From contig JADKIW010000001.1 in the NCBI GenBank assembly GCA_016721115.1, positions 2,309,501-2,373,500 of the forward strand: a stretch of 64,000 nt of DNA, read 5' to 3'. The DNA comes from Candidatus Defluviilinea proxima. GTDB taxonomy: Bacteria > Chloroflexota > Anaerolineae > Anaerolineales > Villigracilaceae. Under the pieces are notes generated by a model. The model saw only the letters and a list, made by a program, of their open reading frames with translations, was not told the origin of the DNA and did not search any database. Numbering within the stretch: position 1 is the stretch's first letter; each line of letters begins with the position of its first letter. The translations under genes and the position numbers were made by a program. Positions 8,326 to 16,490 of this stretch are shown piece after piece.

Positions 8326-9351
8326 ATGAACACTCAAACCACAACCTTTCAAACAGTGCTGGATGCTCTGCTTGCTTCAGGCAAGGATTTTCCCCGCCGC
8401 TACCTGCAACAGTTTTCAGATATTGGACCTCTCGAACTGAAGACTCTACTGGAAGTGTGGCCACGCGTCAAACCGGAACGCAAGCTGTCTCTGCTCGAGG
8501 GGCTTCGGTCGTTGGCTGAGAAAGATACCCTCGTCAACTTTGACGAGTTCGCGCGTGCCATTCTCAACGATACAGAAGCGACCGTCCGTGTGCAGGCCAT
8601 TCGTTTGCTTGGCGAGTGCGATGATGTGAAACTGATCCCGTCGTATCTCAACCTGTTGAAGAACGACCCGGACGTGAACGTCCGTGCGGAGGCGGCGACT
8701 GCGCTCAACCTGTTCGTGGACCTCGGCGAGCTGGAGGAGATCACAGAAGAAACCTACGGGAAGCTACAGGCCGCTTTGCTCGAATCAGCCAACGGGTCGG
8801 ATGAGGCGCGTGTTCGTCGTCATGCGTTGGAGTCGCTTGGATATGCATCCAACAATGCGGACGTGGTCGAGTTGGTCGAGTCATCTTTCGATCAAGGGAA
8901 CAACGATTGGAAGGTCAGCGCATTGATCGCAATGGGACGTTCGGCCGATGACCGTTGGGAAGACCGCGTTCTTCGTTCGATGCTTGAGGAAAATAATGCG
9001 ATCCGCAAGGCCGCGATACAAAGCGCGGGGTTGCTTGCGTTGAAGTCTGCACGTTTGCCGTTGTTGCGTATGTTGGAGACAGAGGAAGATGGTGATGTGA
9101 TCAGTGCGGCGATCTGGTCGCTTTCGCAGATCGGCGGCGAGGATGTGCAACTCTACATCGAGACCCTGATCGATAACACGGAAGATGAAGACCTGATCGA
9201 GTTCCTTGAAGAGGCGCTTGAGAATCTGGCCTTCACCGAAGACCTCGACCGCTTTGAGTTGATGTCGTTTGACCCTGACGAGATCGATGGCCTTGAAGAA
9301 CTCGAAGACCTTGAAGACCTCGAGAAACTTGATGGGGAAGAAGACGAGTAG
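8326..9351 (+). CDS. HEAT-repeat protein with acidic C-terminal tail
   Basis: A 341-residue protein of repeated helical pairs of HEAT/PBS-lyase type (for example TVRVQAIRLLGECDD, NVRAEAATALNLFVD and AIRKAAIQSAGLLA). It ends in a very acidic tail (about 310-341, many Glu and Asp with repeated LEDLE). Such solenoids are protein-binding scaffolds. The start lies 3 bases after the rseP-like stop and has no clear ribosome site, so translation is probably coupled. The partner is unknown; the pairing suggests work with the site-2 protease. Confidence 0.85.
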   Translation: MNTQTTTFQTVLDALLASGKDFPRRYLQQFSDIGPLELKTLLEVWPRVKPERKLSLLEGLRSLAEKDTLVNFDEFARAILNDTEATVRVQAIRLLGECDDVKLIPSYLNLLKNDPDVNVRAEAATALNLFVDLGELEEITEETYGKLQAALLESANGSDEARVRRHALESLGYASNNADVVELVESSFDQGNNDWKVSALIAMGRSADDRWEDRVLRSMLEENNAIRKAAIQSAGLLALKSARLPLLRMLETEEDGDVISAAIWSLSQIGGEDVQLYIETLIDNTEDEDLIEFLEEALENLAFTEDLDRFELMSFDPDEIDGLEELEDLEDLEKLDGEEDE

Positions 9352-9366
9352 GTTTTTGCTGCCCTA

Positions 9367-9460
9367 GAGGGTGCGTCGCACTCTTGGGATTAGGATACGT
9401 TCGCAACTTGAGCCCCGCCTGTTTATCAGATGGAGCTATCCGTGTGGTGCGACGCACTCC
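9367..9460. repeat. Inverted repeat element with GTGCGTCGCAC arms
   Basis: GTGCGTCGCAC (9371-9381) and its reverse complement GTGCGACGCAC (9447-9457) flank about 65 non-coding bases. It fills most of the gap between the HEAT-repeat and transporter genes and looks like a small dispersed hairpin element. Confidence 0.55.
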
Positions 9461-9486
9461 GGTAAGTAAGAGTATATTAAACACAA

Positions 9487-9517
9487 TCACGGAGACGATA
9501 TAATCTCCGTGATTTTT
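9487..9517 (+). terminator. Terminator hairpin after the HEAT-repeat gene
   Basis: A 9-bp stem TCACGGAGA / TCTCCGTGA with an 8-base loop, followed by TTTTT. The loop contains TATAA, and GATATAAT at 9497-9503 resembles the -10 boxes elsewhere in the window. The site may therefore also act as the promoter of the next gene. Confidence 0.75.
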
Positions 9518-9533
9518 ATGCGGCGGTAAACCC

Positions 9534-10451
9534 ATGGCTTTTTCAACACTTTTTTCTACGTTTGCCAATAACATCCTTCCGATCATTTTGCTCGGAGGGG
9601 CTGGCTTTGCGCTGGGAAAGATACTACATGTCGATGCGCAGGCTTTGGGGCGGGTGGTCTTTTATGTGTTCAGCCCGGTCTTGATCTTCGACTTGATGAT
9701 CAAGAATCAGCTTGAACTTAGCGAGGCCGCAATTGTGATCGGGTTCTCGACATCCATTATTTTGACGGTGGGATTGCTCACTTACCTTTTCGGGAAGTTG
9801 TTGAAACTGGAACGGCCTGCATTGATCTCGGTCATAGTAACATCCATGTTTGCGAACACAGGGAATTACGGTCTGCCGCTTGTCTCATTCGCGTTTGGGG
9901 AAAAGGCTTTGCCTTATGCAGGTATTTATTTTGTGACGACCACTTTGTTGTTCTACTCTCTCGGCGTTTTGCTTGCTTCTTTGGGACACATGAACTTCAA
10001 GGACGCTTTGCTCGGCTTGTTCAAAGTGCCAACATTGTACGCGGTGCTTCTGGCGTTGATCGTCAATACCTTGCACGTCGAACTTCCTCTTGCCATCAAC
10101 CGTGCTGTGGAACTTGCCTCAGGTGGGACGATCCCTGCCATGCTTGTACTTCTTGGCTTGCAAATGACAAAAGTTGAATTCTCGAAGAATATGCGAGCCT
10201 TGCAATTGAGCGTGGCCATGCGTCTGCTCGTTGCACCTGCGCTTGCGCTCTTGGTGGCTGGGATATTTGGCATGCAAGGCTTTGCCCGTCAGGGAGCCAT
10301 CACGCAGGCCTCCATGCCGAGTATGGTCAGTTCCACGGTTCTCGCATCGGAATATCACCTCGATACGAAACTTGTCGCGGCGGTTGTGCTGGTCAGCACG
10401 TTGTTGAGTCCGCTCACGTTGACGCCGTTGCTTGTGTTTTTAGGGAGATGA
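9534..10451 (+). CDS. AEC family transporter (auxin efflux carrier type)
   Basis: A 305-residue membrane protein with about ten hydrophobic helices in the two-halves layout of the AEC/bile-acid transporter superfamily. Typical stretches are FANTGNYGLPLVSFAFGE in the first half and MPSMVSSTVLASEYHLD in the second, where family members have their substrate-binding crossing. Bacterial AEC proteins export or exchange small carboxylates or amino-acid-like compounds; the substrate here cannot be inferred. The stop is two bases before the next start, so it is co-transcribed with the metallopeptidase gene. Confidence 0.88.
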   Translation: MAFSTLFSTFANNILPIILLGGAGFALGKILHVDAQALGRVVFYVFSPVLIFDLMIKNQLELSEAAIVIGFSTSIILTVGLLTYLFGKLLKLERPALISVIVTSMFANTGNYGLPLVSFAFGEKALPYAGIYFVTTTLLFYSLGVLLASLGHMNFKDALLGLFKVPTLYAVLLALIVNTLHVELPLAINRAVELASGGTIPAMLVLLGLQMTKVEFSKNMRALQLSVAMRLLVAPALALLVAGIFGMQGFARQGAITQASMPSMVSSTVLASEYHLDTKLVAAVVLVSTLLSPLTLTPLLVFLGR

Positions 10452-10452
10452 A

Positions 10453-11682
10453 ATGAAATCGCCGTGTCGGTGGGTTCTCTCAGTTGTCAGCGTAGCGCTC
10501 ATTCTGTTGAACGCGAAGCAGGCACAGGCCGCCGCCCTGACCGTGCCGAAGGAGCAGGCAGGAATCGACATGCAGATGTCGGCCTTCTATCAATTTGGGG
10601 ATTTTGTCACGTTCACTGCACAGCTGAATTCCCCAGTCCAGATCCAAAAAGCATCCATCCTCATTCACGATAGTACGCAGATCATCACGCATGTAGAACC
10701 TGTTACGTTCAACGAGCAGGGTATTTCAGAATATCGTTTTGATACGCGGCAAAATATTTTGCGGCCGTTCACAACCGTCCTATGGCGATATGAATTGACG
10801 TTGGCCGATGGGAGCATTGTGCAAAGCGCCACAGGCTCGATCCGTTATGACGATGATCGCTTCTCGTGGCAAACGCTCGATGCCGATGCGCTTCACGTCC
10901 ATTGGTATAACGGTGACCAGCAGTTTGGCGTATCTGCCTTGAACGCGGGGCAGGCGGGGCTTCAAACGATTGCCGGTGTGTTCCCTCCAGATCTTTCACA
11001 ACCGATTGATGTGTATATCTACGCAAATGGGAACGATCTGCGCGGCACGTTGTATGGCGCAGAGACCTGGGCGGCAGGCCATGCCGATTCTGCGGCGGGT
11101 GTGGTCATGGTCACGGTTGAGCGGGATGTGAATCAAAACGCCGTCATGGAGCAACGCATTCCGCACGAGATCATGCACATCATGTTGTATCGCCAGATCG
11201 GCGCGGGATATAAGAACATCCCTGCCTGGTTGCGTGAGGGCATTGCCATGCTTGCGGAGGTCTATCCGAATCCCGATTATGACAGTGTTCTACAGGATGC
11301 TACATCACGTAACGCATTGATCCCCATCAGGGACTTGTGCGCTTCCTTCTCCCCGCAAATTGATACAGCGTTTCTGGCCTATGCTGAGTCCCGATCCTTT
11401 ACCAATTACCTGCGCGGACAGTACGGTGCAGACGGCTTGTTGACTCTCGCCAAAGCCTACGCCGATGGCGTGGACTGTGAACGCGGAACCGAACGCGCCT
11501 TCGGGGTGACGCTCGCCAAACTCGAACGGGATTGGCATGTCAATGCACTCGGACAAACCAGCGCCTCCTCAATATTTGTGCGATTGGCTCCGTATCTGGT
11601 TTTGTTATGCATGGTGATCTTCTTCCCGTTGATCGGTGCAATTGGCTCCTCAATGAAAAAGAAGGGAGACTCAAATGGATAA
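10453..11682 (+). CDS. Peptidase MA-like zinc metallopeptidase, membrane anchored
   Basis: A 409-residue protein. A signal peptide (1-27, ending QAQA) is followed by a beta-rich N-domain (about 30-150). The gluzincin-like catalytic domain has PHEIMHIMLY (about 238, HExxH) and WLREGIAMLAE with the candidate third ligand Glu. A single transmembrane helix lies near the C-terminus with a short basic tail. The active domain is predicted on the outer face. It is read between the AEC transporter and acylphosphatase genes, overlapping the latter by 8 bases. Substrate unknown. Confidence 0.85.
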   Translation: MKSPCRWVLSVVSVALILLNAKQAQAAALTVPKEQAGIDMQMSAFYQFGDFVTFTAQLNSPVQIQKASILIHDSTQIITHVEPVTFNEQGISEYRFDTRQNILRPFTTVLWRYELTLADGSIVQSATGSIRYDDDRFSWQTLDADALHVHWYNGDQQFGVSALNAGQAGLQTIAGVFPPDLSQPIDVYIYANGNDLRGTLYGAETWAAGHADSAAGVVMVTVERDVNQNAVMEQRIPHEIMHIMLYRQIGAGYKNIPAWLREGIAMLAEVYPNPDYDSVLQDATSRNALIPIRDLCASFSPQIDTAFLAYAESRSFTNYLRGQYGADGLLTLAKAYADGVDCERGTERAFGVTLAKLERDWHVNALGQTSASSIFVRLAPYLVLLCMVIFFPLIGAIGSSMKKKGDSNG

Positions 11683-11986
11683 AAAACATAAACCCGCATC
11701 TGACATTGTCCGCGCGCACATATGGGTGCAGGGACGTGTGCAAGGCGTTGGTTTTCGTGCCCACGTGGAATACGCCGCGCGGACGATCACCGGCATCACT
11801 GGCTGGGTGCGCAACGTGGGCTATGACACCGTCGAGGCCATCGCAGAAGGTGAGCGCGAAAACGTGGAGCGCTTCATCGAATGGATGCAGGAAGGTCCGC
11901 GCATGGCACGCGTGGACGAGTCTAAAGTGGAGTGGGAAGATGTGACGGGCGAGTTTCAGGGATTTGGTGTGAAGAGGAGCGGGTGA
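11675..11986 (+). CDS. acyP: Acylphosphatase
   Basis: A 103-residue protein. VQGRVQGVGFR holds the phosphate-binding loop and the catalytic arginine, and GWVRNVGYDTVEAIAEG holds the conserved catalytic asparagine. Acylphosphatases hydrolyse carboxyl-phosphate bonds. The usual length is 90-100 residues; the first 10 residues are extra. It overlaps the metallopeptidase gene by 8 bases. The last third of this gene is duplicated, in damaged form, at 12583-12717. Confidence 0.95.
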   Translation: MDKKHKPASDIVRAHIWVQGRVQGVGFRAHVEYAARTITGITGWVRNVGYDTVEAIAEGERENVERFIEWMQEGPRMARVDESKVEWEDVTGEFQGFGVKRSG

Positions 11987-12041
11987 GGGGATAATGTCGG
12001 TGTTGCAGCCGTATCGGGTCATATCGGTAAGGCAGAACTGC

Positions 12042-12503
12042 TTATTTTTGCCATAATATTTGGTTGATGTGTCCGTCTTGAGACTTTATATTCTCATATG
12101 ACTTTTGGATGATTTGCTCAAGGGTCGGTATCTCTACATCGCCAAGCCGTTTGATATAAACACAGTATCCAGTAGTGGTATGTTTACCTAACTTAGCCAG
12201 CAATTCAGAATAGCGTGCCGTGCCGTCCATCAGGTAAATGGTAGTCTTGCCTTTTCCTGGATGAAAGCCAAGAACATGACCGTCGCCTTCGCGCCCGCTG
12301 TCGTATTTATAGTGGTAGGTATCAAACCCGATAGTGCCCGCATTCCAAATCTTTGGCTTCTGCCCACTTATTCTCTGCATCATTTCTATAAGTACCTGGC
12401 AATCTTTTACCAACTGTTCATCCTCTAACGAAGCAATAAACTCTTTAACCGAAGTGTTGTTCTGAGCGGCCTTGCTTTTAGATGAAACGGTTGTTTTTTT
12501 CAT
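12042..12503 (-). CDS. DUF1801 (YdhG-like) protein
   Basis: A 153-residue soluble protein with the DUF1801 core: VKEFIASLEDEQLVKDCQVL at the start, KIWNAGTIGFDTYHYKY in the middle, and GFHPGKGKTTIYLMDG later. The fold is related to YdhG/iron-chaperone frataxin-like proteins; function is unclear. The first 20 residues are Ser/Lys-rich. The ribosome site is AAGGAGAATACTC before ATG 12503. It lies between the intact acylphosphatase gene and a degraded copy of that gene's 3' end, which suggests it arrived by insertion. Confidence 0.85.
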   Translation of the reverse strand: MKKTTVSSKSKAAQNNTSVKEFIASLEDEQLVKDCQVLIEMMQRISGQKPKIWNAGTIGFDTYHYKYDSGREGDGHVLGFHPGKGKTTIYLMDGTARYSELLAKLGKHTTTGYCVYIKRLGDVEIPTLEQIIQKSYENIKSQDGHINQILWQK

Positions 12504-12582
12504 GAGTATTCTCCTTTGTGAGATTGTAGAATTTATGTTCTATTTCGTCAAGGTGGAATAAAGGAGATTCTGAACAGAAGGG

Positions 12583-12717
12583 GCGAAAACATGGAGCGCT
12601 TCATCGAATGGATGCAGGAAGGTCCGCGCATGGCACGCGTGGACGAGGCCAAAGTGGAGTAGGAAGATGTGACGGGCGAGTTTCAGGGATTTGGTGTGAA
12701 GTGGAGTGGGTGAGGGG
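12583..12717 (+). pseudogene. Duplicated 3' fragment of the acylphosphatase gene
   Basis: About 135 bases match the end of acyP (from about 11856 to 11990) with only a handful of substitutions. One substitution turns a Trp codon into TAG, so it cannot encode the original C-terminus. It starts at the equivalent of RENVERF and includes the old stop region. Together with the intact gene it brackets the DUF1801 gene like a long direct repeat. Confidence 0.9.
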
Positions 12718-12794
12718 ACGAAGTCGTCCAGCTAGAAAACTGCTTGACTGCGAAGCGTACCGCAGATCGGGCGAACGAGCCTCCAGCGAGCATC

Positions 12795-12837
12795 GCCCAG
12801 TCAAAGCGTGCACTTAGCGCTTTGACTGGGCATTTTT
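12795..12837 (+). terminator. Strong hairpin with T-run; reworked attC arm
   Basis: A 14-bp perfect stem GCCCAGTCAAAGCG with its complement, a 9-base loop and ATTTTT. The left arm plus loop contains CAAAGCGTGCACTT, the reverse complement of the end of the attC site at 15416-15544. Upstream, 12722-12754 still resembles the middle of that site (GTCCAGCTAGAAAACTGCTT). It is probably a decayed recombination site now acting as a hairpin. Confidence 0.7.
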
Positions 12838-12845
12838 GGAAACGC

Positions 12846-14234
12846 CTACTCGCTCAATAACCAATTGCCATACATTGCTTGTTCCAGCGCATCCATAATG
12901 ATTTGATCTGCTTGGCTTTCACTCATTCCAGAAGGAATTTTTGGATTGGTGTAATAGAAGCCAGCAGACCCGCATGTAAAATCTAATCCTGGATGTTGTG
13001 CTGCTAATTCTTGCTTGGCGCGAACACAATTTGCCGCAAGATTATTTTCAGCGGGAACGCGAATATTGCTAATAGATATACTGACAGGCGAAGTGCCATA
13101 ATTACTTATACCGACAGGAAATTCAACGACATAACAACGATATGCGCTTGAATATGTGGATGCGTCTTTCGGGTTCTTGAGCATATATCCTGAAAGCGAG
13201 TTTTGGACATTGCCCGCAATAAGCATAACACCATTCAAATTCCAATCTCGTGTATCGGGCAACTGGGCGCAAACCTCAACGTTAGTAACAATCTCGCCTT
13301 TTTGAACATCGACCAAAGTCATTGTCACGTTGCCTGCTTGAACTGAATTACTACCCAATTGGGCATTTCCAACGACGATTTTCAACCAAACTGTGTTGCC
13401 ATCGCCAGATACTGTTTGTCCATTAGCATTTTGTAGTTTGTAATGGATTTCGTAGACCCCATCCATATCAGGGACAGTAAAATCTGCGGAAATTTCTATA
13501 GATTCACCTGGATTTACAGATTTTGGCAATTTGATTTGATAGGGTTCGTTTAGGCTTTTTCCCAGCGGATGGAAAGAGTCGGTCAAAACCAGAAAATAAT
13601 CTGTTGTCCATGTAGTCGAACCATTATTTTGAAGTTTCCACGTTTTAGTGAAAGTTACACCTTTTTCAATTTTGGTTCCATCGGGATAATTTTCAGTGAG
13701 GAAGTGTGCTATATCCCCTGCCGATGCTGATACTTGTATTGTGCTTGTAGGTACCGCAGGCTCTGACGTAATCGTTGGCGTTAGAGGCAAAAGCGTTTCA
13801 GTTGATACTACGGATGTTTGCTCTGCTGACAGGGTTGGGGTAAGGGCTAATTTTTGAGTAGGCGAGTTAGCAAGCACGAGTGCCACCACCAATAAGGTTG
13901 TAAACAAACCACCGCTAACGATGTAAAACAAGTTTTTCATGGGGATCCTCCGTGAAATGGTTTTGACGCCATTTTCGGTGGATTCGCTATTTATATCAAC
14001 TATGGGTTTCCTTAATTCACCTGGGACAACCTCACCTATGGATTTCCCCAGGCGTAAAACTGCCTCAGTTCTTGAGCTTACTTGAAGTTTTTTGTAGATA
14101 TTTTTCAGGTGGTATTCAACGGTACTTGCAGAAATACCGAGCGACAGGGCAATTTGTTTGTTGCTTTTGCCCTGTAAGAGAAGTCCCGTTACTTCCTTTT
14201 CACGCTCACTAAACTTGCTATCATCAATGTGCAT
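12846..14234 (-). CDS. Membrane-bound LuxR-type regulator with NBR1 Ig-like domain
   Basis: A 462-residue protein with an unusual order: a LuxR helix-turn-helix at the very N-terminus (about 5-65: FSEREKEVTGLLLQGKSNKQ, then STVEYHLKNIYKKL), one transmembrane helix (about 100-120), a Thr/Pro linker, an NBR1-type Ig-like domain (about 175-290: GVTFTKTWKLQNNGSTTW), and a C-terminal domain with paired cysteines. The DNA-binding part would be cytoplasmic and the Ig part outside, as in a ToxR-like one-component sensor. It is the first unit of a minus-strand series separated by attC-like sites. Target genes unknown. Confidence 0.8.
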   Translation of the reverse strand: MHIDDSKFSEREKEVTGLLLQGKSNKQIALSLGISASTVEYHLKNIYKKLQVSSRTEAVLRLGKSIGEVVPGELRKPIVDINSESTENGVKTISRRIPMKNLFYIVSGGLFTTLLVVALVLANSPTQKLALTPTLSAEQTSVVSTETLLPLTPTITSEPAVPTSTIQVSASAGDIAHFLTENYPDGTKIEKGVTFTKTWKLQNNGSTTWTTDYFLVLTDSFHPLGKSLNEPYQIKLPKSVNPGESIEISADFTVPDMDGVYEIHYKLQNANGQTVSGDGNTVWLKIVVGNAQLGSNSVQAGNVTMTLVDVQKGEIVTNVEVCAQLPDTRDWNLNGVMLIAGNVQNSLSGYMLKNPKDASTYSSAYRCYVVEFPVGISNYGTSPVSISISNIRVPAENNLAANCVRAKQELAAQHPGLDFTCGSAGFYYTNPKIPSGMSESQADQIIMDALEQAMYGNWLLSE

Positions 14235-14265
14235 GTTTTGTTTTCACTTGAAACCATTTTGACTT

Positions 14266-14302
14266 ACTGCCCCAGCGCCAAGAGCACGCGTTATTGGGCA
14301 GT
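14266..14302 (-). repeat. Degenerate attC-like site
   Basis: ACTGCCC and its reverse complement bracket 37 bases. Read on the minus strand, AACGCGTGCTCTTGGCGCTGGGG closely follows the left half of the full-length attC sites at 15416-15544 and 21724-21853. The right half is missing. It follows the 95-residue gene as an attC would. Confidence 0.45.
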
Positions 14303-14303
14303 T

Positions 14304-14591
14304 TTATGCCTTCCCGTTTTTAATAACTACTGCCTCTTTAATTAGCAATGCGATTTGTGCAGAACTTATAAATAATCGCTGGCTTTCGGGTGGAAGAATA
14401 AATTGAGCCTTCCCTTCGGCAATCTCATAAGTGTCAATGTAGCCACGGTCTGAAACCAACTTGAACTGTCTGTTTGTTGTTTCCAAAAAAGCGATCCATC
14501 CCATAGACCAAAAATCTAGTGAAATGAGTTTTGAATCTTCGGGTAACTCTTTCATAATCTCGGACAGTTCAGACGGAAGTTGTTTTTCCAT
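14304..14591 (-). CDS. Hypothetical protein (cassette gene)
   Basis: A 95-residue soluble, acidic protein with no motif that I recognise. The sequence is a plausible small alpha/beta domain (LISLDFWSMGWIAFLETTN in the middle, and a final helix with EAVVIKNGKA). It sits alone between two attC-like sites at 14266-14302 and 14635-14661, with 44 bases from the latter to its ATG, as expected of a one-gene cassette. The surrounding DNA is visibly AT-richer than the flanking core genes. Confidence 0.6.
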   Translation of the reverse strand: MEKQLPSELSEIMKELPEDSKLISLDFWSMGWIAFLETTNRQFKLVSDRGYIDTYEIAEGKAQFILPPESQRLFISSAQIALLIKEAVVIKNGKA

Positions 14592-14634
14592 TTTCTGTTA
14601 TTGATGGATTGTTAATTGTGTTTTACAAGGAACT

Positions 14635-14661
14635 GCCCAACGGCTGCGCGCATTGTTAGGT
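14635..14661 (-). other. Short attC-like site (integron cassette boundary)
   Basis: On the minus strand ACCTAAC (matches RYYYAAC) and GTTGGGC (matches GTTRRRY) are only 13 bases apart, so the central hairpin of a normal attC is missing. The TAA stop of the TIR gene lies inside the first core site. This is probably an internally deleted attC. Confidence 0.5.
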
Positions 14662-15381
14662 TGTTTCTGCATCGTCTTGAGCACAAACATAAAGGGACTG
14701 TATAAGAAGCTCAAATCCATCTTGAGAATACAAGTCTACCCATTGCCTACTGCTCAATCTATCTGGAACTTTACACTCTTCGATCTTGGCTGGTATTAGA
14801 AATATCTTGCCCTCGGGCCTCTCATCTGCTGCGTCAAGTGCAATTCTTATCTCCTTTTGAACATACCCAGTTTTATCAACTGACTTGTTAGATAAGAAAA
14901 TGACAACAACGTCGCTACTTCTTACAGCTTTCTTTATCTCCAAAGTCCAATTCTGACCGGGCAGGATACTTTTTTCATCAAGCCAAGGCTCAATACCATT
15001 AGCAATTAACTCATAATATATTTTTCTAACGACGAGTTTATCTTCTTTCGCATGGCATAAAAACACTCTCAGCGGTTTTCCCGCTTTCACAAAGAGCTTT
15101 CTTCTTTCTTGAATTTCGCTTGCATAATAAAAGGCATTTGCAAAATCATCTATGACGACCCATGTTTTTTCCTTCACGTGAGACATCCAATCTGTTTCGC
15201 TCATCCTTTTAAATGAAATAGGATAACGCGTGCTGAGACATTCCACGCCATATGTGGTTACCGCCCAAGTCCCAAAACGTTTAATTATTGGTGAGCCATC
15301 AAAGCGGTTGGCGGCTTCCTCCAAACTAAAGACTTCGTTATGAATTGTTGTTACTTGGTCGTCTTTAGAATTCATTTTCAT
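14656..15381 (-). CDS. TIR-domain protein (cassette gene, possible defence NADase)
   Basis: A 241-residue protein. The first 100 residues are an uncharacterised domain. The TIR domain covers about 105-235 and starts LRVFLCHAKEDKLVVRKIYY, with PWLDEKSILPGQNW and a conserved glutamate in YVQKEIRIAL. Bacterial TIR domains often cleave NAD+ or make cyclic ADP-ribose signals in phage defence; whether this one is active is inferred. AAGGA lies 3 bases before ATG 15381 and 9 before ATG 15375, so the second may be the real start. The gene lies between attC-like sites at 14635 and 15416, and its stop codon is part of the former. Confidence 0.85.
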   Translation of the reverse strand: MKMNSKDDQVTTIHNEVFSLEEAANRFDGSPIIKRFGTWAVTTYGVECLSTRYPISFKRMSETDWMSHVKEKTWVVIDDFANAFYYASEIQERRKLFVKAGKPLRVFLCHAKEDKLVVRKIYYELIANGIEPWLDEKSILPGQNWTLEIKKAVRSSDVVVIFLSNKSVDKTGYVQKEIRIALDAADERPEGKIFLIPAKIEECKVPDRLSSRQWVDLYSQDGFELLIQSLYVCAQDDAETT

Positions 15382-15415
15382 TATCCTTACTATCCAGTCA
15401 TGAATGATATTAACA

Positions 15416-15544
15416 GCCTAACGGTTTACGTTACTGCGCTGGGGCAGGGACGGCGAAGCCGTCCAGCCAGAAAAAGGCTAAGGCGTAGAAAACTGCTTGG
15501 GATGTGCGCAGAATCCCCAGTATCAAGTGCACGCTTTGTTAGGT
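15416..15544 (-). other. attC recombination site, 129 bp
   Basis: On the minus strand it starts ACCTAAC and ends GTTAGGC, both fitting integron core consensus. Inner arms (GCGTGCACTTGATACTGGGG and CCCCAGCGCAGTAACG) pair imperfectly, and a GC hairpin lies in the middle. It is nearly the same length as, and clearly similar to, the sites at 21724-21853 and 46531-46660. It lies just after the 262-residue gene, as an attC should. Confidence 0.85.
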
Positions 15545-15550
15545 GCGATT

Positions 15551-16339
15551 TTATAAAACACCTTCTTGTTGAGCGATGTCTTTCAGAATAGCAATTAGCC
15601 TTGATCCAATATCCAATGCTTCTTGCGCTTGAAATTCGGGAATTACTTGAGCGTGAGCCGCTGCATTACCAACTTCTCTAACATAATCAAAGGATTTTTG
15701 CAGGTACTTGTAATCTGGATAGTATTGGAAAAACTCTTTTGTCATTTGCAACATTGACATAAACTTAATGCCTTTGGATGCGTCACTCACGCTAACCCGT
15801 TTTTCAAGAAGTTTTCGTAATAAATACTCAAGTTGAACTCTTATTTTCAAAACAGACATCGCCGTATCTTGATTTTCTAGGAATTCATCTTTTATTTCTT
15901 CCGCTTCCTTTTCTACTGCCTGTGATGTCTTTTGCTTTAAGTCAGCCTTCGCTTCTTCGTAGCCAGGAACATAAACTGTAACTTGATTCTGGTTTCTAAT
16001 ACTTGCGACTGCTGTGATTTGACTCGACATTATAGAAATTGTATTTCTAGTCTCGTTCTTGAACTCGGTTAAATCTTTCTTTGCCTGTTCTATTTCTCTC
16101 TCTATTTCAATTTCTCCAACTTTCACTCTTTTGAAAAAAGGAAGCAAGATTAAGAGAATTCCAAACGCAGAGATTGTCAAAAATAACGGCTTGATTTCAT
16201 CTGGCTTTGATAAGTCAAGATTTGAATATCCCAAGTTGAATATTTTTATACCGAAATACCAACATACAACAAGGAAAAGCAAACTTTTCCAGTTATCAGA
16301 AAAAAATTTTCCGATTGGCTTGAAATGATTGTCGGACAT
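15551..16339 (-). CDS. Two-TM coiled-coil protein with DUF4145/HEPN-like C-terminus (cassette gene)
   Basis: A 262-residue protein. Two transmembrane helices (about 16-36 and 50-68) precede a long charged coiled coil (about 75-155). The C-terminal helical domain contains LKIRVQLEYLLRKLLE and VGNAAAHAQ, a pattern seen in DUF4145-type domains (HEPN-like). The HEPN relation is only suggestive; a typical RxxxxH RNase motif is not evident. The ribosome site AGGGA lies 5 bases before ATG 16339. It is bounded by the repeat at 16364-16460 upstream and an attC downstream, so it is the first cassette of its run. Confidence 0.65.
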   Translation of the reverse strand: MSDNHFKPIGKFFSDNWKSLLFLVVCWYFGIKIFNLGYSNLDLSKPDEIKPLFLTISAFGILLILLPFFKRVKVGEIEIEREIEQAKKDLTEFKNETRNTISIMSSQITAVASIRNQNQVTVYVPGYEEAKADLKQKTSQAVEKEAEEIKDEFLENQDTAMSVLKIRVQLEYLLRKLLEKRVSVSDASKGIKFMSMLQMTKEFFQYYPDYKYLQKSFDYVREVGNAAAHAQVIPEFQAQEALDIGSRLIAILKDIAQQEGVL

Positions 16340-16363
16340 AAATTCCCTTTTTCATTACAAAGT

Positions 16364-16460
16364 GCCGAACTATGTATTAGACGGAAACTTTCCGTATAAC
16401 TACCCTGTAGGGTGTCATATGCGGAATATCTTTCCCGTGCATGCCTCAACTATACAACCG
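16364..16460 (-). repeat. Cassette-run boundary element, copy 1
   Basis: It shares about 95 bases of order and sequence with 23166-23260, including CTATGTATT, the palindrome ACGGAAACTTTCCGT, ACCCTGTAGGG and CAACTATACA. Copy 1 is the more degenerate one. On the minus strand it ends CATAGTTCGGC just before the first cassette gene. A weak minus-strand promoter (TTGCGC, 17 bases, TATAGT) overlaps its entry side. Confidence 0.7.
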
Positions 16461-16490
16461 TTTTGATTTCCGCGCAAAGCGAAAGCGTGC

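Noticed and set aside
9953..10273. Long open frames on the minus strand under the AEC transporter gene
   Set aside because: They are mirror frames of a well-supported membrane protein gene and show no domain or ribosome site.
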